From: Allium sativum
Lineage: Eukaryota; Streptophyta; Magnoliopsida; Asparagales; Amaryllidaceae
Assembly (NCBI GenBank): GCA_030737875.1
Contig: CM060915.1
Coordinates: 356,559,863-356,623,862, forward strand
Reading direction: 5' to 3'
Length of the DNA stretch: 64,000 nt
Below the pieces are notes generated by a model. That model searched no databases. It was not told the origin of the DNA and saw nothing but the letters and a program-made list of their open reading frames with translations. The translations under genes and the position numbers were made by a program. This document shows positions 32,726 to 44,577 of the stretch, in pieces; position 1 is the first letter of the stretch, and every line of letters begins with the position of its first letter.

Positions 32726-35700
32726 TCCCCTCGTCCACAGACCATGGACGATATTTATTGATTGTGAATTGGTGTGAAAAATTTGATGAATAATGCGAAT
32801 GGTTGATAGAATTGTTTGTGATTGATATTATTTGGTTGTGGTAGAAAAATACCCATTTGTGATTGAAATAAATTGTTGAAAGGAAAAATCATACTCACTT
32901 GCATGCGAATTAGATGTATGAAATCCCCATTGTCAAAAACCGCGAGATTTTAAGGTAGAGCGAGGAGCCGTACTCGGGACGGTGCCGGTTTTAAATACCC
33001 TGCCGTTATGCTACCGAAAATTTGAATAACATTCATGTGTTAGAATTATATTCATATGTTGAAATTATTTTCATGTGTTGAAATGAAAGTCGTGTGTTGA
33101 AACTATATCCATGTGTGGAAATGCTCATGTGTTGAGAAGTTCATGTGTTGAAAAATAATTCATGTGTTGGATAAATAAATATTTTTAACAATAAAAACCA
33201 CATTTTTATTATATATATGAAGTATGTAAAATATTTGTATTTTAAATAAATTGTTTCAACAAAAAAAATAACATCTTTCTTATATGCACAAACTATATGA
33301 AACAATATCCATGTGTGGAAATGCTCATGTGTTGAGAAGCTTATGTGTTGAGAAGTTCATGTGTTGAATAAATATTTTTGATGATAAAAATATCATTTTT
33401 ATCATGTGCGTGAATTGCTAAAAATATACAACGTTGAAATAAATATTTGTTTGCTATGAATATTATTTTTAACATGTATAGGAACTAAATAAAATAGTCA
33501 TGTGTTGAAATATATTTTAGTTCGACAAAAATATCAATTTTTAAGTGAAACGTGAAGTGTTAAAAATAACCATAAGTGGAGATAAACCTTTGTTCGCTAG
33601 AAATGTAATTTTTAGCTTAGTTTTGCACATATATATGTGTTGAACAGGAAATGGATTAGCTGTTGAGTAAAGAATTTGTTTGCGTGCTCGAAAAATAGGT
33701 AAACCTTAATGAGTTGGATGTGCAAATTTTATTATTATATCAACTCCTGTGAATGTCATTGGATGCAGAGTGCTAGTTGTTCTGTGTATAGTAATAAACA
33801 TCGCCATAGGATAGTAACAATTAATTTTGAACTACACTACATGGCATACTTCTTGACGATAGGCATACTTCATCATATACCACATAAGCATTTGGAACTT
33901 GTGTGACGAGGTTGAAGATTTACCATACGAGCGAGAGGCTGGTATGGCGATGACTATATATTACAGGTTGAACTGATGATTGATCTGGACTATATAAATT
34001 GTAACGGTAAATTTCTAGATTAATAAAAACCCCACACGGGTCTGGAGATAACAATAAACACGTCTCTCTAGTCATTAAGGCACAAAAACCATTTATAGGG
34101 TGACGAAAATTTATTCTCTGGAGTTATGATCTATACACACTCCCCTGTGGACAACGGAATATATCACTATAAATAAGTGTGTGCTTGTTAGGATTTATTG
34201 GGTACCTAATACGGCCCAATAAATTTCCAAACCCCTTCCCGTACAAAGAAGGTTATGGCGAAATTTTTCGAAATATAAAGGTGTTAGTGAAATATTTGAA
34301 GTGAAAACGATATTGAAATCGTCGAATGAATTATATTTATATATATATAAAAATATAAATTAAATTAAAACGAATCGAGGCTGTGCAGTTCGCGTTTTGA
34401 AATCGTAACTTCAAACGATTATACCAAAAGATCCGACTGTCGGATTTTCACGAAACCGGAACCGTTTGGTTTGCTTTGGGAATATCTTCCCAATGATATA
34501 AACTTTGTTGAAATCCAACGGTTAGGTTTTCAGATATGTGTAAAACAAATTTTGGGAAAAAGAAGCGCTAGTGCCTCGGCATGACCTGAAACTTCGTTTA
34601 ATTAAATAGGGCCGTTTTTAAATAAATAAAAATGGCGATATATCGTTATAAAATATTATAGACGATATAGAGTGGAAATAAACCGATTCTGCTTGGTTTG
34701 CTTGATATTTGATAGTTGAATGTGTTTGACATGAAAACTAAGCTAAAGAACTGAAATGTGAATGTCGAATGATTTGAACATGTGAAGAATTGATTTGAAA
34801 ATCTAAGCATACGTGGATTATTTGAAAAGGCCGAGTTCATTCTCATTTCAAATAATCGATCGACGGTTAGAAGTCGAAGAGTTGAAGACGGTTAAAGACC
34901 GACGATCTTCACATTGGATGGATGGGCGCTACTGATGCTCGTGATTGGAGTAGCTACCTTGAAGGAGCTGAAATGGTAGCCGTTTGGACGTATTGTTGAT
35001 TGTGCGGATATGCGAGGAATTTGGTGCCTCCGGCTTCGTTCATACCCAGAACGAACTTGTAAATGGACTGTGTTTTTGACATTGGATTTTGTTCTGTGCT
35101 GATTGATCTCTATTAAATATATATCTGTTTGGCGGAGGAGAATTTATTCTCTTGCTTAACACCCTTCTCTGAGACGTACGAGCTCAGAGGTTATATATCG
35201 ATAGAAATCAGTCGCATGGAGTGGATTGCCTGTGTGGCACGCCTAAGTGGCATATGATCAAGGCTCCTGTTGCAAATCAAAGTCTTGTGGTTGATGATCA
35301 AAGCATGGCCTATGTGGCGTAGCTTTGTGTATAGCGTGGATTCGCGAGCCTCACACCTCGGTATGAGTCAAAAACGGGATAGTGACTGCAGGGAGAACAC
35401 AACGTTTCTTTCTAGCTACGGTGGTGTCAGTGACCTACCAGCCCTGACATTTATATATACTTTTCACCTGTGTGGTTGTTGGAATGCGAGTTGCCTCGAT
35501 TATAGGTTTGTAAGGACCGGGAAATGTGTGTTCAGGAATAACTAATCCTCAAAAGTAAGAGAGGACCGGCCCTGAAGATCCAAGGATTGCTGTGTGCGGT
35601 CCTGGGATATCTGCTAGAGTGTCTCGAACGGAGAGGAGCTTGCCCCTTGCCTCGACTCATGATGGAATCCAATTTCCAATATGAAATTGCGGATTTGATT

Positions 35701-36539
35701 GTATTACTAGTATGGCGACATAGTGGTATGGGTCATTTATGCCGCTTATGATTGATATTTATGATTGAATTTGCTTTTGAAACATATATGCACTAGTAAT
35801 AATATCAAACACTTTTGTTTATACGTATGAAGCATCTCTTGGCCATTATAAGGTAAAAACTCTATCGTCCGGCTTGCATTGCATTGTGTGATGGGACCTG
35901 AGTTTTATAATGGCTTCATTTTTATAAAAAGCGTTGCGATGATTTAATCATTTACTTTATTTCATGCGCTAACACTCATTAGAGTAAACCCGTTCCGCGA
36001 AAGTGGCATGGTTATTTGATTTGCCTTATTATTGTTGTTTAATAAGTTAAGTAGATTTCTCATACCAGTCCCATGACTGACTCATAGTTTGTTTCACCTT
36101 GCAAACTCGGGTGCCCTTATTTTCACACGGGCAGCCTAGTTACAGGTAGCTGACATATTTTGGCTTGGCACCGCAGTAGAGGTGCACTTTTGGCTCATGG
36201 CAAGGCTTGACTACATGTTGATAACTATGATTTTTCCGCCATTATTGTATATGTATATGATTCCGCCACAGGCGATGTAGACTGATGTTTCGTTTATGTA
36301 CTCTCTATATACATGATTCCGCCACAGGCGATGTAGACTGATTATGTATTATTATGCACTAAGTTGTATCCTGCACTGTGCTCTCTGATGTGGTGATATA
36401 TATGGTTCCGCTTTCATATTTGTGTAAATTATTCTATTTCTTGTTTATGCTATTTTCTGTACTCTGCTAATGATGATTAATGTGTTATATTCCAAAGATT
36501 ATCCTTAACACCGTAGCACGGGGTTTTGAGATCGTCTCA
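31114..36539 (+). repeat. 3' LTR of the inner gypsy element
   Basis: 5426 bp, TGTAATAACCCGG to GATCGTCTCA, then the TSD CATTT. It is the most complete copy of the family in the window. It holds the GC-rich island (31970-32320), a TA run (32689-32724), the repeat array (33030-33370) and the TGTGTTCAGGAATAACTAATCC block missing from the 5' LTR. Confidence 0.94.
33030..33370 (+). repeat. TTCATGTGTTGAAA repeat array, inner 3' LTR
   Basis: The same array as 23100-23460, with unit-level substitutions (for example TTATGTGTTGAGA) but the same order. Confidence 0.85.
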
Positions 36540-36543
36540 CATT

Positions 36544-36555
36544 TGGTATCAGAGC
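36544..36555 (+). promoter_or_regulatory. PBS of the outer gypsy element
   Basis: TGGTATCAGAGC, initiator tRNA-Met type. It is now 15 kb from its own 5' LTR because the inner element inserted between them. The first T belongs to the CATTT target duplication. Confidence 0.92.
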
Positions 36556-36719
36556 TGAAGGTTACCAGATCGGATAAAAGGTTTTGAAAATTGTTTTCAA
36601 AAGGTTTTAAAAGAAAGAATTTTCAAAAGAAAAAGTATGTTTTGAAAAACTTATTCCCTAAAGCCATATGAAATATCTTTTGATTCTCCATTTGAATCCC
36701 TTTTCCTTTTCTTTTCAGC

Positions 36720-37705
36720 ATGTCTGGAGACCGAGTATTCTCGAGTGCGTTCAGATACAGGCTTGGTTCCATAGGTATCTTGAGGCTACGTCGCCTACCA
36801 TAAGCCAAGCAGACGCCCCTCCCCCAGTTGCAGCCGCTGTTCCGCCTCCTCCTCCACGAGCGGATAATTTCTCCAAGATATGCAAGGAATTCTGTGCCAT
36901 GAGAGGAAACCCATTCCGAGGAACTGATACTATTGTAAAAGCAAGGAGTTGGCTTAAAGAGACGAAGGATTTGTTTGGGATTTTTGAGTTTGTCGACCGT
37001 AGGAAGATTCAGTTGGCCGTTTGGCAGTTGAACGATGAGGCTTCATTCTGGTGGGAAGTGATGCAAGCAGGGCGTCCGGTTGAGACTTGGGATGATTTCC
37101 TACAAAGATTTTAAATGAAGTTTCTTTCTCAAGCCGAGCAAAGTATGCAAATGGAAACATTTTTGGCACTTAAGCAAGGAGGCATGACTGTCAAAGAGTA
37201 TGTTAATAAGTTCAACCAATTGGCGAGGTTTGGTTTGGAGATAGTGAATACCCCACACAAGAAATCTTTGAGGTTTACTAAAGGATTGGATGAACCCCTT
37301 CATAGGTTGGTTATGTCTCATATTTCGATGGGAGAAACTTTTGAGAAACTCGTTGATATGGCATTGACGCACAAAGAAGATAAAGGTGAAAAGAAAGAGG
37401 CTAAGATTGATGAAACACAAAACAAGAAAGTGTGGTGCAAGAAAGAACAACAACAATAGCAAAAGAAGGGCAGAAAGAACAACAAAGCCCAAGAAAAGAA
37501 GAAGTGTCATAACTGTGGGCGCATGGGTCATTTGAGCAAAGATTGTAGAAAAAAGAAGAATGCTTGTTTCCATTGTGGAGAGGTCGGAAGTCTTATTGAG
37601 GATTGCCCGAAGAAGCAAGGACATGGCCAAAGGGCAAGAACTTCTGGAGGGAAGGTGCATGCTCTTGTGGTTGGTGTACCAAATAGAGGTAGGAAAGTTT
37701 CTATT
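36720..37705 (+). pseudogene. gag: Gag of the outer gypsy element (broken)
   Basis: The likely start is ATG at 36720 after an A/T-rich leader, but the homologous frame lies one register away from about 36790, so an early frameshift is present. The gag core shows MRGNPFRGTDTIVKARSWL, LNDEASFWWEVM and TWDDFLQRF, then an in-frame TAA at 37112-37114, then MTVKEYVNKFNQLARFG and so on. A second stop (TAG, 37457-37459) follows a Gln run. The zinc knuckles are CHNCGRMGHLSKDC (intact) and CFHCGEVGSLIEDC (His replaced by Ser). A Pro-rich stretch (APPPVAAAVPPPPP) precedes the core. Three lesions make it a pseudogene. Confidence 0.88.
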
Positions 37706-38505
37706 GAAGGTTTGATTTCTCTTTCCAATCATCATGTTAGAACTCTTTTTGATTCTGGCGCTTCGCATTCTTTTATATCTGATTCTGTTGTTGAGTCTCT
37801 GCACTTAGTATGGTTTTGGATCCCGTTGTTTTCTCAAACCCCATTAGAGGTATGGCTCATTTGTTTATGATTTATCGGGGCTTGAGAATATCTGTGTTGG
37901 GCATCAATTTTGAGTGTGACGCATATGTGCTTAGTTTCATGGGCTATGGTTTGATTCTAGGGATGGGTTGGCTAGGCATGCATGGTGCCATTCTGGATTG
38001 TGATAGGAGGGTCGTTAGACTTTTGACTTGCCATGGGAAGACGCTCGAGATTTCTTGTGACCCTAAAGGGACTGTCATGCTTAGTTTCCTAGAGTCGCTT
38101 GATGTATCAATCAATGGCTTACGATCTGTATCAGTAGTCTGTGAGTATCCTGATGTTTTTGAGGAGGTTCAGGGCTTACCTCCGAGGTGCGAGATTGATT
38201 TCCATATATACTTGGTGGACAATGCATAGCCAGTTGCATTGCATGTGCGCCATGTGCTCCAAGAGAAAGGAGGGAGCTCAGCAAGCAAGTAGGAGAGCTA
38301 CTTGAGAAAGGTTTATTAGGCGAAGCATATCTAAATGGGATGCTCCTGTAGTATTCACCACTAAGGTGGATGGTTTGCTTCGCTTATGTGTGGATTACAG
38401 GGAGTTGAATAAGCTCACTAAGAAGAATAGGAACCACTTCCGAGAATAGATGATCAGTTTGACCAGCTTATTGGTGCATCTGTTTTCTCCCAGTTAGACT
38501 TAGCC
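37706..38505 (+). pseudogene. pol: Protease and RT N-terminus, outer gypsy
   Basis: The protease active site TLFDSGASHSFI (D-S-G intact) is at about 37743-37778, in the gag frame. The frame shifts near 37805, and the rest of the domain (LILGMGWLGMHGA, then EYPDVFEEVQGLPP) reads in the next register up to a TAG at 38227-38229 after VDNA. From 38230 to 38505 the RT start is recognisable only in pieces over several frames (for example WDAPVVF and [12 protein letters not shown]). Confidence 0.87.
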
Positions 38506-39611
38506 ATGGGGTCTCATCAGTTGAGGGTAGCCGAGGACAGTGTAGACAAGACTGCCTTTAGAAGTCCAGATGGTTTCTTTGAATGGCTCGTCAAGCCTTT
38601 TGGGTTGACAAATGCACCCGCCTATTTTGTGGATCTGATGAGTAGGGCATTTCGAGAGTTTCCAAATAAATTTGTTGTGGTCTTTGCTGATGACATCTTG
38701 ATTTTCTCGAAGAGCGAGAAAGAGCATGCCCTACATATAAGGGAGGTTTTGAAGATTTTCCGAGCATATCAGCTTAAGGCAAAATTCTCCAAATGTCATT
38801 TTTGGAGAAAGAAAGTGAGATTTCTAGGGCATGTGGTCTTTAAGGATTGGATAGCATTAGATCCCGCGAAAGTAGTTCTAGTTAAAGATTGGCAGATTCC
38901 AAATAATGCAACGGAGGTGAGGAGTTTTCTTTGTTTAGCTAGCAATTGTAGGAAGTTCATTAAGGACTTCGCAAAGATATCAACCCCACTTACCAAACTA
39001 ACAAAGAAGAATCTGACATTTTCTTGGGGTGTTGACTGTGAGGATGCTTTCCAACGATTGAAAAGGGCTCTGACAACAGCCCAGTCTTGACTTTGTCTGA
39101 TGGGAACAAAGTGTTCACAGTATACACTAATGCATGTGGTACAGGGCTTGGTGCGGTTCTGATGCAAGAGGGAAGAGTAGTGTGTTATGGAGGTAGACAG
39201 TTAATAGTTCATGAGAAGAACCACACTACCCATGACTTAGAATTAACTACCATAGTATTCGCGCTAAAGACTTGGCGTCATTATCTACTTGGAGAGAAGT
39301 TTGAATTGTATACCGATCTTAAATCTATCAAGCACTTGCTCTCGCAGAAGGATCTCAGTTTGAGGCAACAGAGATGGATGGAGTTTCTAGCGTCTTATGA
39401 CTTTGAGATTTCTTATACCCTTGGCAAAGGTAATGTAGTGGCGGACGCAGTAAATAGGCAGAGGATGACCTTGAGTCCTCCATTTGTAGAGAGGCAGAGC
39501 TTGGAGTATATATCGACTTTTGATTTTAGACCCTCTACCGAGTTCACACCTAGTTTATTGGCATCATTAGGGGTGCGACCTACTCTTATTGATCAGATAG
39601 GAACTTCATAA
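38506..39611 (+). pseudogene. pol: Reverse transcriptase and RNase H, outer gypsy
   Basis: RT motifs are HQLRVAEDSVDKTAF, VKPFGLTNAPAYF and VVFADDILIFSK; the Asp-Asp pair is kept with Ala before it. AKFSKCHFWRKKVRFLGHVV and TEVRSFLCLASNCRKF follow. Near 39080 the frame changes, and RNase H begins with [18 protein letters not shown]. The first catalytic Asp (YTDAS in relatives) is Asn, a probable G-to-A change. YTDLKSIKHLL and VVADAVN follow, and the frame stops with TAA at 39609. Clear gypsy RT-RH, inactive. Confidence 0.9.
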
Positions 39612-40990
39612 AGAGAGGACCCACAGATAGCAGACATCTTGGATTGGCTCGGTAGAGGGGAGACTTCCAGTCACCTCAGTAGATATTCCATGGATGATAA
39701 AGGGTGTTTACGACGAGATGGAAGGCTTTGTGCTCCCCGGGTTGGGAGTTTGTTGAAGACAGTCCTTGAGGAAGCCCATCATTCTAGGATGACTATTCAT
39801 TCAGGCGGTAATAAGATGTATAGAGATATGAAGAGGGTTTTCTTTTGGGCTAGAATGAAGAAAGATGTAGCTGAGTTTGTTTCTCGATGTATGATCTGCC
39901 AATAAGTGAAAGCCGAGAAAAAGAAACCCGGTGGGTTACTTCATCCTTTGGAGGTCCCACAGTGGAAGTGGGAGAGCGTCTCTATGGATTTCATTGATGG
40001 TTTACCTAGATCGAGGAAAGACAACACCAGTATCTAGGTTGTAGTTGACAGGCTTATAAGAGCGCTCATTTCATTCATGTTAAGAGTAAGAGGACGAAAT
40101 CATGGTTGGCAGCAGTTTATCTTCGTGAGATAGTCTGTTTACATGGATTACCTTATAGTATTGTGAGTGATCATGACCCCATATTCACTAGTGAGTTTTG
40201 GAGGAGCTTGCAAGAGGCATTAAGTATACAGTTGTGTTTGAGCACCGCTCATCACCCTTACACCGATGGTCAAACGGAAAGGGCGAATAGAGTTTTTATT
40301 TTAAGACTGTGTATCCTAGACTTCGTAGGGAGGTAGAGTTCGCCTACAACAACAGTTATTAGGCTAGTATTGGCATGGCACCCTTTGAGGCATTGTATGG
40401 ACGACCCTGTGGATCACTGACTTGTTAGTGGGAGTCTACAGAAAGACTTCAACTTGAACTTGAGATATTTATAGAGACTTTAAAAAAGTTTGATCTTATT
40501 CGCAGACGCATGAAGACAGCTCAGGACATGCATAAGTCCTACGCAGATAAAAGAAGGACCGAAATTGAGTTTGAAGTGGGAGACATGGTTTTCATCAACG
40601 TATCACATTTGAGGAATGTTGTTCATTTTGGATTCGTAAGGAAATTGGCGCCAAGATTTGTAGGGCTATTTCCCATAATAGAAAGGGTTAGTATGGCTTA
40701 TAATGTGAAGTTACTAGGGATACTGGCTGGTGTTCATGATGTTTTCCATGTTTCTCATTTACAGAAGTGCCTGCATGATACTGCAGAAGTAGTTGAGCCG
40801 AGTATGCTTGAGGAAGTAGAGGTGGAATAGGAGGCGACGGTTAGACGAGTTCCTACCCGTATTCTTGGATCAGAGGTTAAGAAGCTACGCAACCGAGAGG
40901 TCAAGTTGACTAAAGTTCAATGGGGAGAAGACCCCGAGAATACAACTTGGGAGACTGAAGACAAGATTCGTGCTTCGAACCCTTTTCTTT
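39612..40990 (+). pseudogene. pol: Integrase with chromodomain-like tail, outer gypsy
   Basis: The HHCC module is partly kept (EEAHHSRMTIHSGG, CMICQ), then a stop at the CQQ position (TAA, about 39903). SMDFIDGLP carries the first Asp. A TAG at 40035-40037 falls at exactly the Trp codon that is also TAG in the inner element. SDHDPIFTSEF and TDGQTERANRV give the second Asp and the Glu, in a different frame. The C-terminal part (KLAPRFVGLFPIIERV, GVHDVFHVSHLQK) ends at TAG 40828-40830, and reading on in frame gives a chromodomain-like tail (VKLTKVQWGEDPENTTWE). At least four lesions are visible. Confidence 0.9.
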
Positions 40991-41591
40991 TCAAGGGTAT
41001 GTTCTTAACTTCCTTTCCAAAGATTTTATTTGTACTTGCTTCTATCATTTAAGTATATCCTATCGATCGAATCTTCGACCTTTAGGTAGGAATCCAATGG
41101 ATGTAAACATGTGTTTGAGACATGTATGTTCGATGGAAGCAAGTGGATGCAAGTGTTTACTAGTGATTGCTTGTGGATGAGTATACACACACTAGGTACT
41201 AGATCGGCTCAATCACTCTCATACTGCATATGGATGCATGTGCATTTTTTTCTTTCTTTAATGGATGGAAATGGGTGTATCATCATATGGATGTTGCATT
41301 TGGATGGATGATTATGCACGTGTATAGCATTTACATGATATGTTAGGATTATTTGCATACATGTTGGATTAATGGCACAAACATACATTGCATTAAGGAG
41401 GTCAATTGAATCAGTGGACCACCTGATCTTTCATATTTGTATAGGTACATATACACACACCTTTGCATATGTTCATATAAGCATTAGAAATCTTTTAAGG
41501 ACAATGAATTCCTATGGTTGATGGGTGAGTATATGAATGATGGATGTTAGGATATACATTTTTCTTAACTTGGAGTTGGGGACGAAATCCT
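40991..41591 (+). other. 3' untranslated spacer of the outer gypsy element
   Basis: A non-coding stretch between the integrase end and the PPT with many ATGGATG and TGCATATGGATG-like words, suggesting a diffuse short-repeat origin. No second ORF with known motifs. Confidence 0.5.
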
Positions 41592-41606
41592 TTAAGTAGG
41601 GGAGAA
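41592..41606 (+). promoter_or_regulatory. Polypurine tract of the outer gypsy element
   Basis: TTAAGTAGGGGAGAA directly abuts the 3' LTR (TGTAACACCCCG). Confidence 0.88.
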
Positions 41607-44333
41607 TGTAACACCCCGTAATTTTAAAGGACGCTATAATAATAAAATAAAGAATACTCAATTTAATATTGGGAATTAAGTAAAACAGACTGATGCCATT
41701 GCGTTCGTCTTGGAATTCTGCTTAAGATAGAGTCGGAGCTTGCATAAAACGGACTTCGTATGAAGAAGATAATAAGGTTTCAAGTTTGTATACATATAAG
41801 TAATATATATATATATCATGTCCAGAAAATCAAAAATCAGAGAGAGGGAAAGGGAGGGAAATCGTCCCGTTAGGGGTCAACCCCATCCCTTATGGGTGTT
41901 GACCCCATCGAGATTTGGGCAGAATCTTCCCCTGCACTTGGATGTGTTTCTGAGCGAGATTCGTTGACCTTAGGCTATAAATAGGACCTCATTTCCATTG
42001 TTTTATTCACCAAAAACAATGGAGACAAAGAGGTGCTGCCCCAACTCAGATTGAACTAGCCTATTCTTCCGCGATAACAATTTATAAGCATCCAAGAATC
42101 TCTGCTACAACATCTACAGTCAATTCTCTGTTCTTTAGATCCAGTCACAGTGAGTTCATGTTATTTTTAGATATAAACATTTAATAGTAATCTTGACATG
42201 TTTATAAGTTTGGATCTAAACTTGTGCATGTTAATAACCTGAATCATAACTAAACAGATCTTCCATTACTTGTGCACCTTATCCTCTACTAAGTTCTTAC
42301 ATGCCTATCTTTATTATGTTTATTCTGTCATTATGCCTGATAGTATCACCATTTGCTTATTCTGTTAGTTTCCTAATCATGTCACTGTATGCTTATTCTG
42401 TTAGTATGACCAATTCTATCAGCGTATGCCTATTTTATTATTATGCCTATTATTTTTCTCTTCTCTCCCTCCTTCCCTTTTTATTTTTATAGCCCGACTA
42501 CCTTAAAGCCTATGTCTACCGTTGAAATATGCGAGCGCACGAAATTGGGAACGATTGAGAATGATAAATTTGAGGTATAATCTATACCTTGACTAAAACT
42601 TAAACTTGGGGCATAACTTATATCGTGAATCAAACTAGAATTTGGGGGCATAACCCTGGATAAACATGAAAATTGTTTAATATTGAAGATTCCTAGATTT
42701 ACAGTAATTAGAAATTGTAACCGCACTTAGACACGAGGTTAGATTACACTTGTGGTAGAAGTCTGCCCAGAACCGCCCGGCAAATCCAACATCCACAAGT
42801 GGTTAATTTGATGTGAGGGGTCAAGTACATAAAAGTACACGTAACGGTGCTAAGTCATGAGGTTAAGTCCGATTGTGGCAGAAGTCTGCCCGGAACCGCC
42901 CGACACATCCAACATCCACAAGTGGTAGACTTAATGTGAGAGGTCTAGTCCATTAGCAACCATAAATGGATGAATGATAATAACATGTCAACCTGTAATA
43001 CTTAACCTGTGGAGGTTACATGAACCCGTCAAATTGAGTAGGGGTTAAGTAAACTTGCTTGAATCAGTGGGGGTTAAGTTAATCTTGTTAAATCTGTGGG
43101 GCCAAGTTATATATATATATATAAACCCGACAAACTTAACCTATTTTATATGTTGGGGTTATGCAACATTGTTAAACTTTTAGGCATAACCTGTCAAAAT
43201 CCTAGTAGTGGGGATGCAAGCCTAGGGGAAGCTTGTACCATCTGTTGCGTGGGACCCGTATCAGTCGGTAACCCATCTTGGTATCAAATGGGGAACCCCG
43301 AACCAGGTTGAGGGCTGAGCATGCTTACTGAGTTGACTGTAAGAGGTTCATTTAAGTGGGGATGTTGACGGCGCACTCCGTCTGATTCATGTGCATGCAT
43401 GAATCTGCTTGCATGGGGATAATAAGACGTTGTGACATCAGTAGATGGTTGTGCATCTCATTAATAAAGGGGTTTCCACTTTAGGATGTCATACATCCTA
43501 CTGTGCAGCCATCACAGGGTGTCTACGGAGTAGGGAGCCGATCGATTGGGGTAGTGATGAGGGTACATCTAGTCTTGCTTTTTTAGGAGCCCGTTATCAT
43601 CGTTGGGGGTAACACCTGTCATTTCTGTTGGGCTACATGCTACTATTGTATGGGGGTAAAACCCCTCACCAGAAGTACACCTAAGTTTACCATCTTGTTC
43701 TTGTTGGGATCACCTTTTTCTGTTATACTAGTATTGGTGCAGAGAAAAGTACTTGAGAAGCGCAATATATTATGTTTCGATTATTCAGTTTGTCCTGCTC
43801 AGTCTGTGATACATGCCTTATGTTATTGTTATCTCTCTCAACCAATTTGTATACCTATCATGATGCTTTTACTTATTTATATGCTAAAAATAGCTGGACT
43901 AGCCAGACTTTATGTCTGACCCGTTTTGTTTCCTTTTCTCCCTCTTCCTCTTCTCCCCCCAGTGGTTCTCAGGGTGGGAATACTCAGGCTTGATTAGGAT
44001 CCTCCTTTCTGTTTCTGCTTGGAGCTGCTTAGATATACCGCTTTGATTTCCTGTCTTCTCTGATATGGCTATTTTTGGGATTATGCTTTTTATATTATTG
44101 TACTCTGGTGATTGTAATACAAGACAGAAAGTTTATAATTAATGTAATGGGTTTTCTGTATTTTAGATTTATGATGTAACGGGGTTTTGGACCACGGTGT
44201 TTTCTGTTTAATAAAATTTTAAATTCCGCTGTTATTTTATATCTATCTTGTGATGTTTCTGTTTATCTATAACGCTTCACGAAACTTAATGCATTCTGAT
44301 AAAAAGTGACATTAACGGACGTGGGGTGTCACA
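41607..44333 (+). repeat. 3' LTR of the outer gypsy element
   Basis: 2727 bp. The ends match the 5' LTR. It has a TA-rich insertion difference near 43110 and a shorter GTCGAC region (about 41873-41910) in which the CpGs appear as TpG/CpA. Confidence 0.93.
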
Positions 44334-44577
44334 GAATAGATTGGAAATGGGGTGGATGGAAGGTTATATTCTTGCTGTTATAAAAAACAATAACCCAGTT
44401 TTTCCAACGGCTTCCAACGTCATACTGGTCCTTGTTTTTAAATGGTTTCCAATGGCGCATGACCGTTTGAAGCTGTAGGAGATGGTCCATTGGAAAGCGT
44501 TAACACTACTCCAATGGCTTCAAACGCCCGCTAACGGCTATAAGCCGTTGGAATAGCCGTGTATTCTTGTAGTGTAA

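Larger units (their letters stand above)
21271..36539 (+). mobile_element. Inner Ty3/gypsy chromovirus-like retrotransposon, complete structure
   Basis: Both LTRs (21271-26511 and 31114-36539), PBS, gag-pol and PPT are present in 15.3 kb. Perfect TSDs CATTT flank it (21266-21270 and 36540-36544). It inserted across the last two bases of the outer element's 5' LTR, so the outer PBS now follows the inner 3' LTR. The LTRs make up about 70 percent of the length. Over the last 108 bp I aligned by eye they differ at 3 sites, implying a fairly recent insertion. The 5' LTR lacks about 50 bp near its start and about 115 bp near 25587 that the 3' LTR retains. Gag is open; pol has frameshifts and stops. 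It belongs to the same LTR family as 7951-13331. Confidence 0.95.
18523..44333 (+). mobile_element. Outer Ty3/gypsy chromovirus-like retrotransposon (degenerate)
   Basis: The LTR pair 18523-21267 and 41607-44333 (TGTAACACCC...GTGTCACA), a PBS, gag, protease, RT, RNase H, integrase with chromodomain-like tail, and a PPT are all in plus-strand gypsy order. The flanking 5-mers GAATG (18518-18522) and GAATA (44334-44338) are a TSD with one mismatch. A younger gypsy element (21271-36539) sits 3 bp after the 5' LTR, so the body runs 36540-41606. The last 58 bp of the LTRs differ at 4 sites, against 3 in about 108 for the inner element, in line with the nesting order. Stops and frame breaks occur throughout gag-pol. 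Long LTRs and the chromodomain suggest a Tekay/Del-type lineage, an inference without phylogeny. Confidence 0.92.
17651..44574. mobile_element. Non-autonomous CACTA element hosting nested gypsy elements
   Basis: The left end CACTATTAGATAAACAGTG and the right end, reverse-complemented CACTACAAGAATACACGG, both continue to ATTCCAACG at the same distance (20 of 29 positions identical). The 3-bp TSD is TAA (17648-17650 and 44575-44577). Subterminal CCAACGGC/GCCGTTGG units lie at 17670-17770 and 44395-44560. Without the retrotransposon at 18523-44333 only about 1.1 kb remains, with no transposase, so it was a small non-autonomous element before being hit. Its interior resumes at 44334 with GAATAGATTGGAAATGG, continuing the TTGGAATTGGATTG-type sequence before 18522. 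Confidence 0.85.

Noticed and set aside
36668..36722. Start of outer gag at the first ATG of the open frame (36668)
   Set aside because: That ATG lies in the leader, before the A/T-rich tract and the better-placed ATG at 36720. The codons between do not resemble gag.
37100..37804. Long minus-strand frame (234 codons) opposite outer gag
   Set aside because: It overlaps an unambiguous gag core and zinc knuckles on the plus strand. Its Leu/Phe-rich tail comes from reading Lys/Glu-rich codons in reverse.
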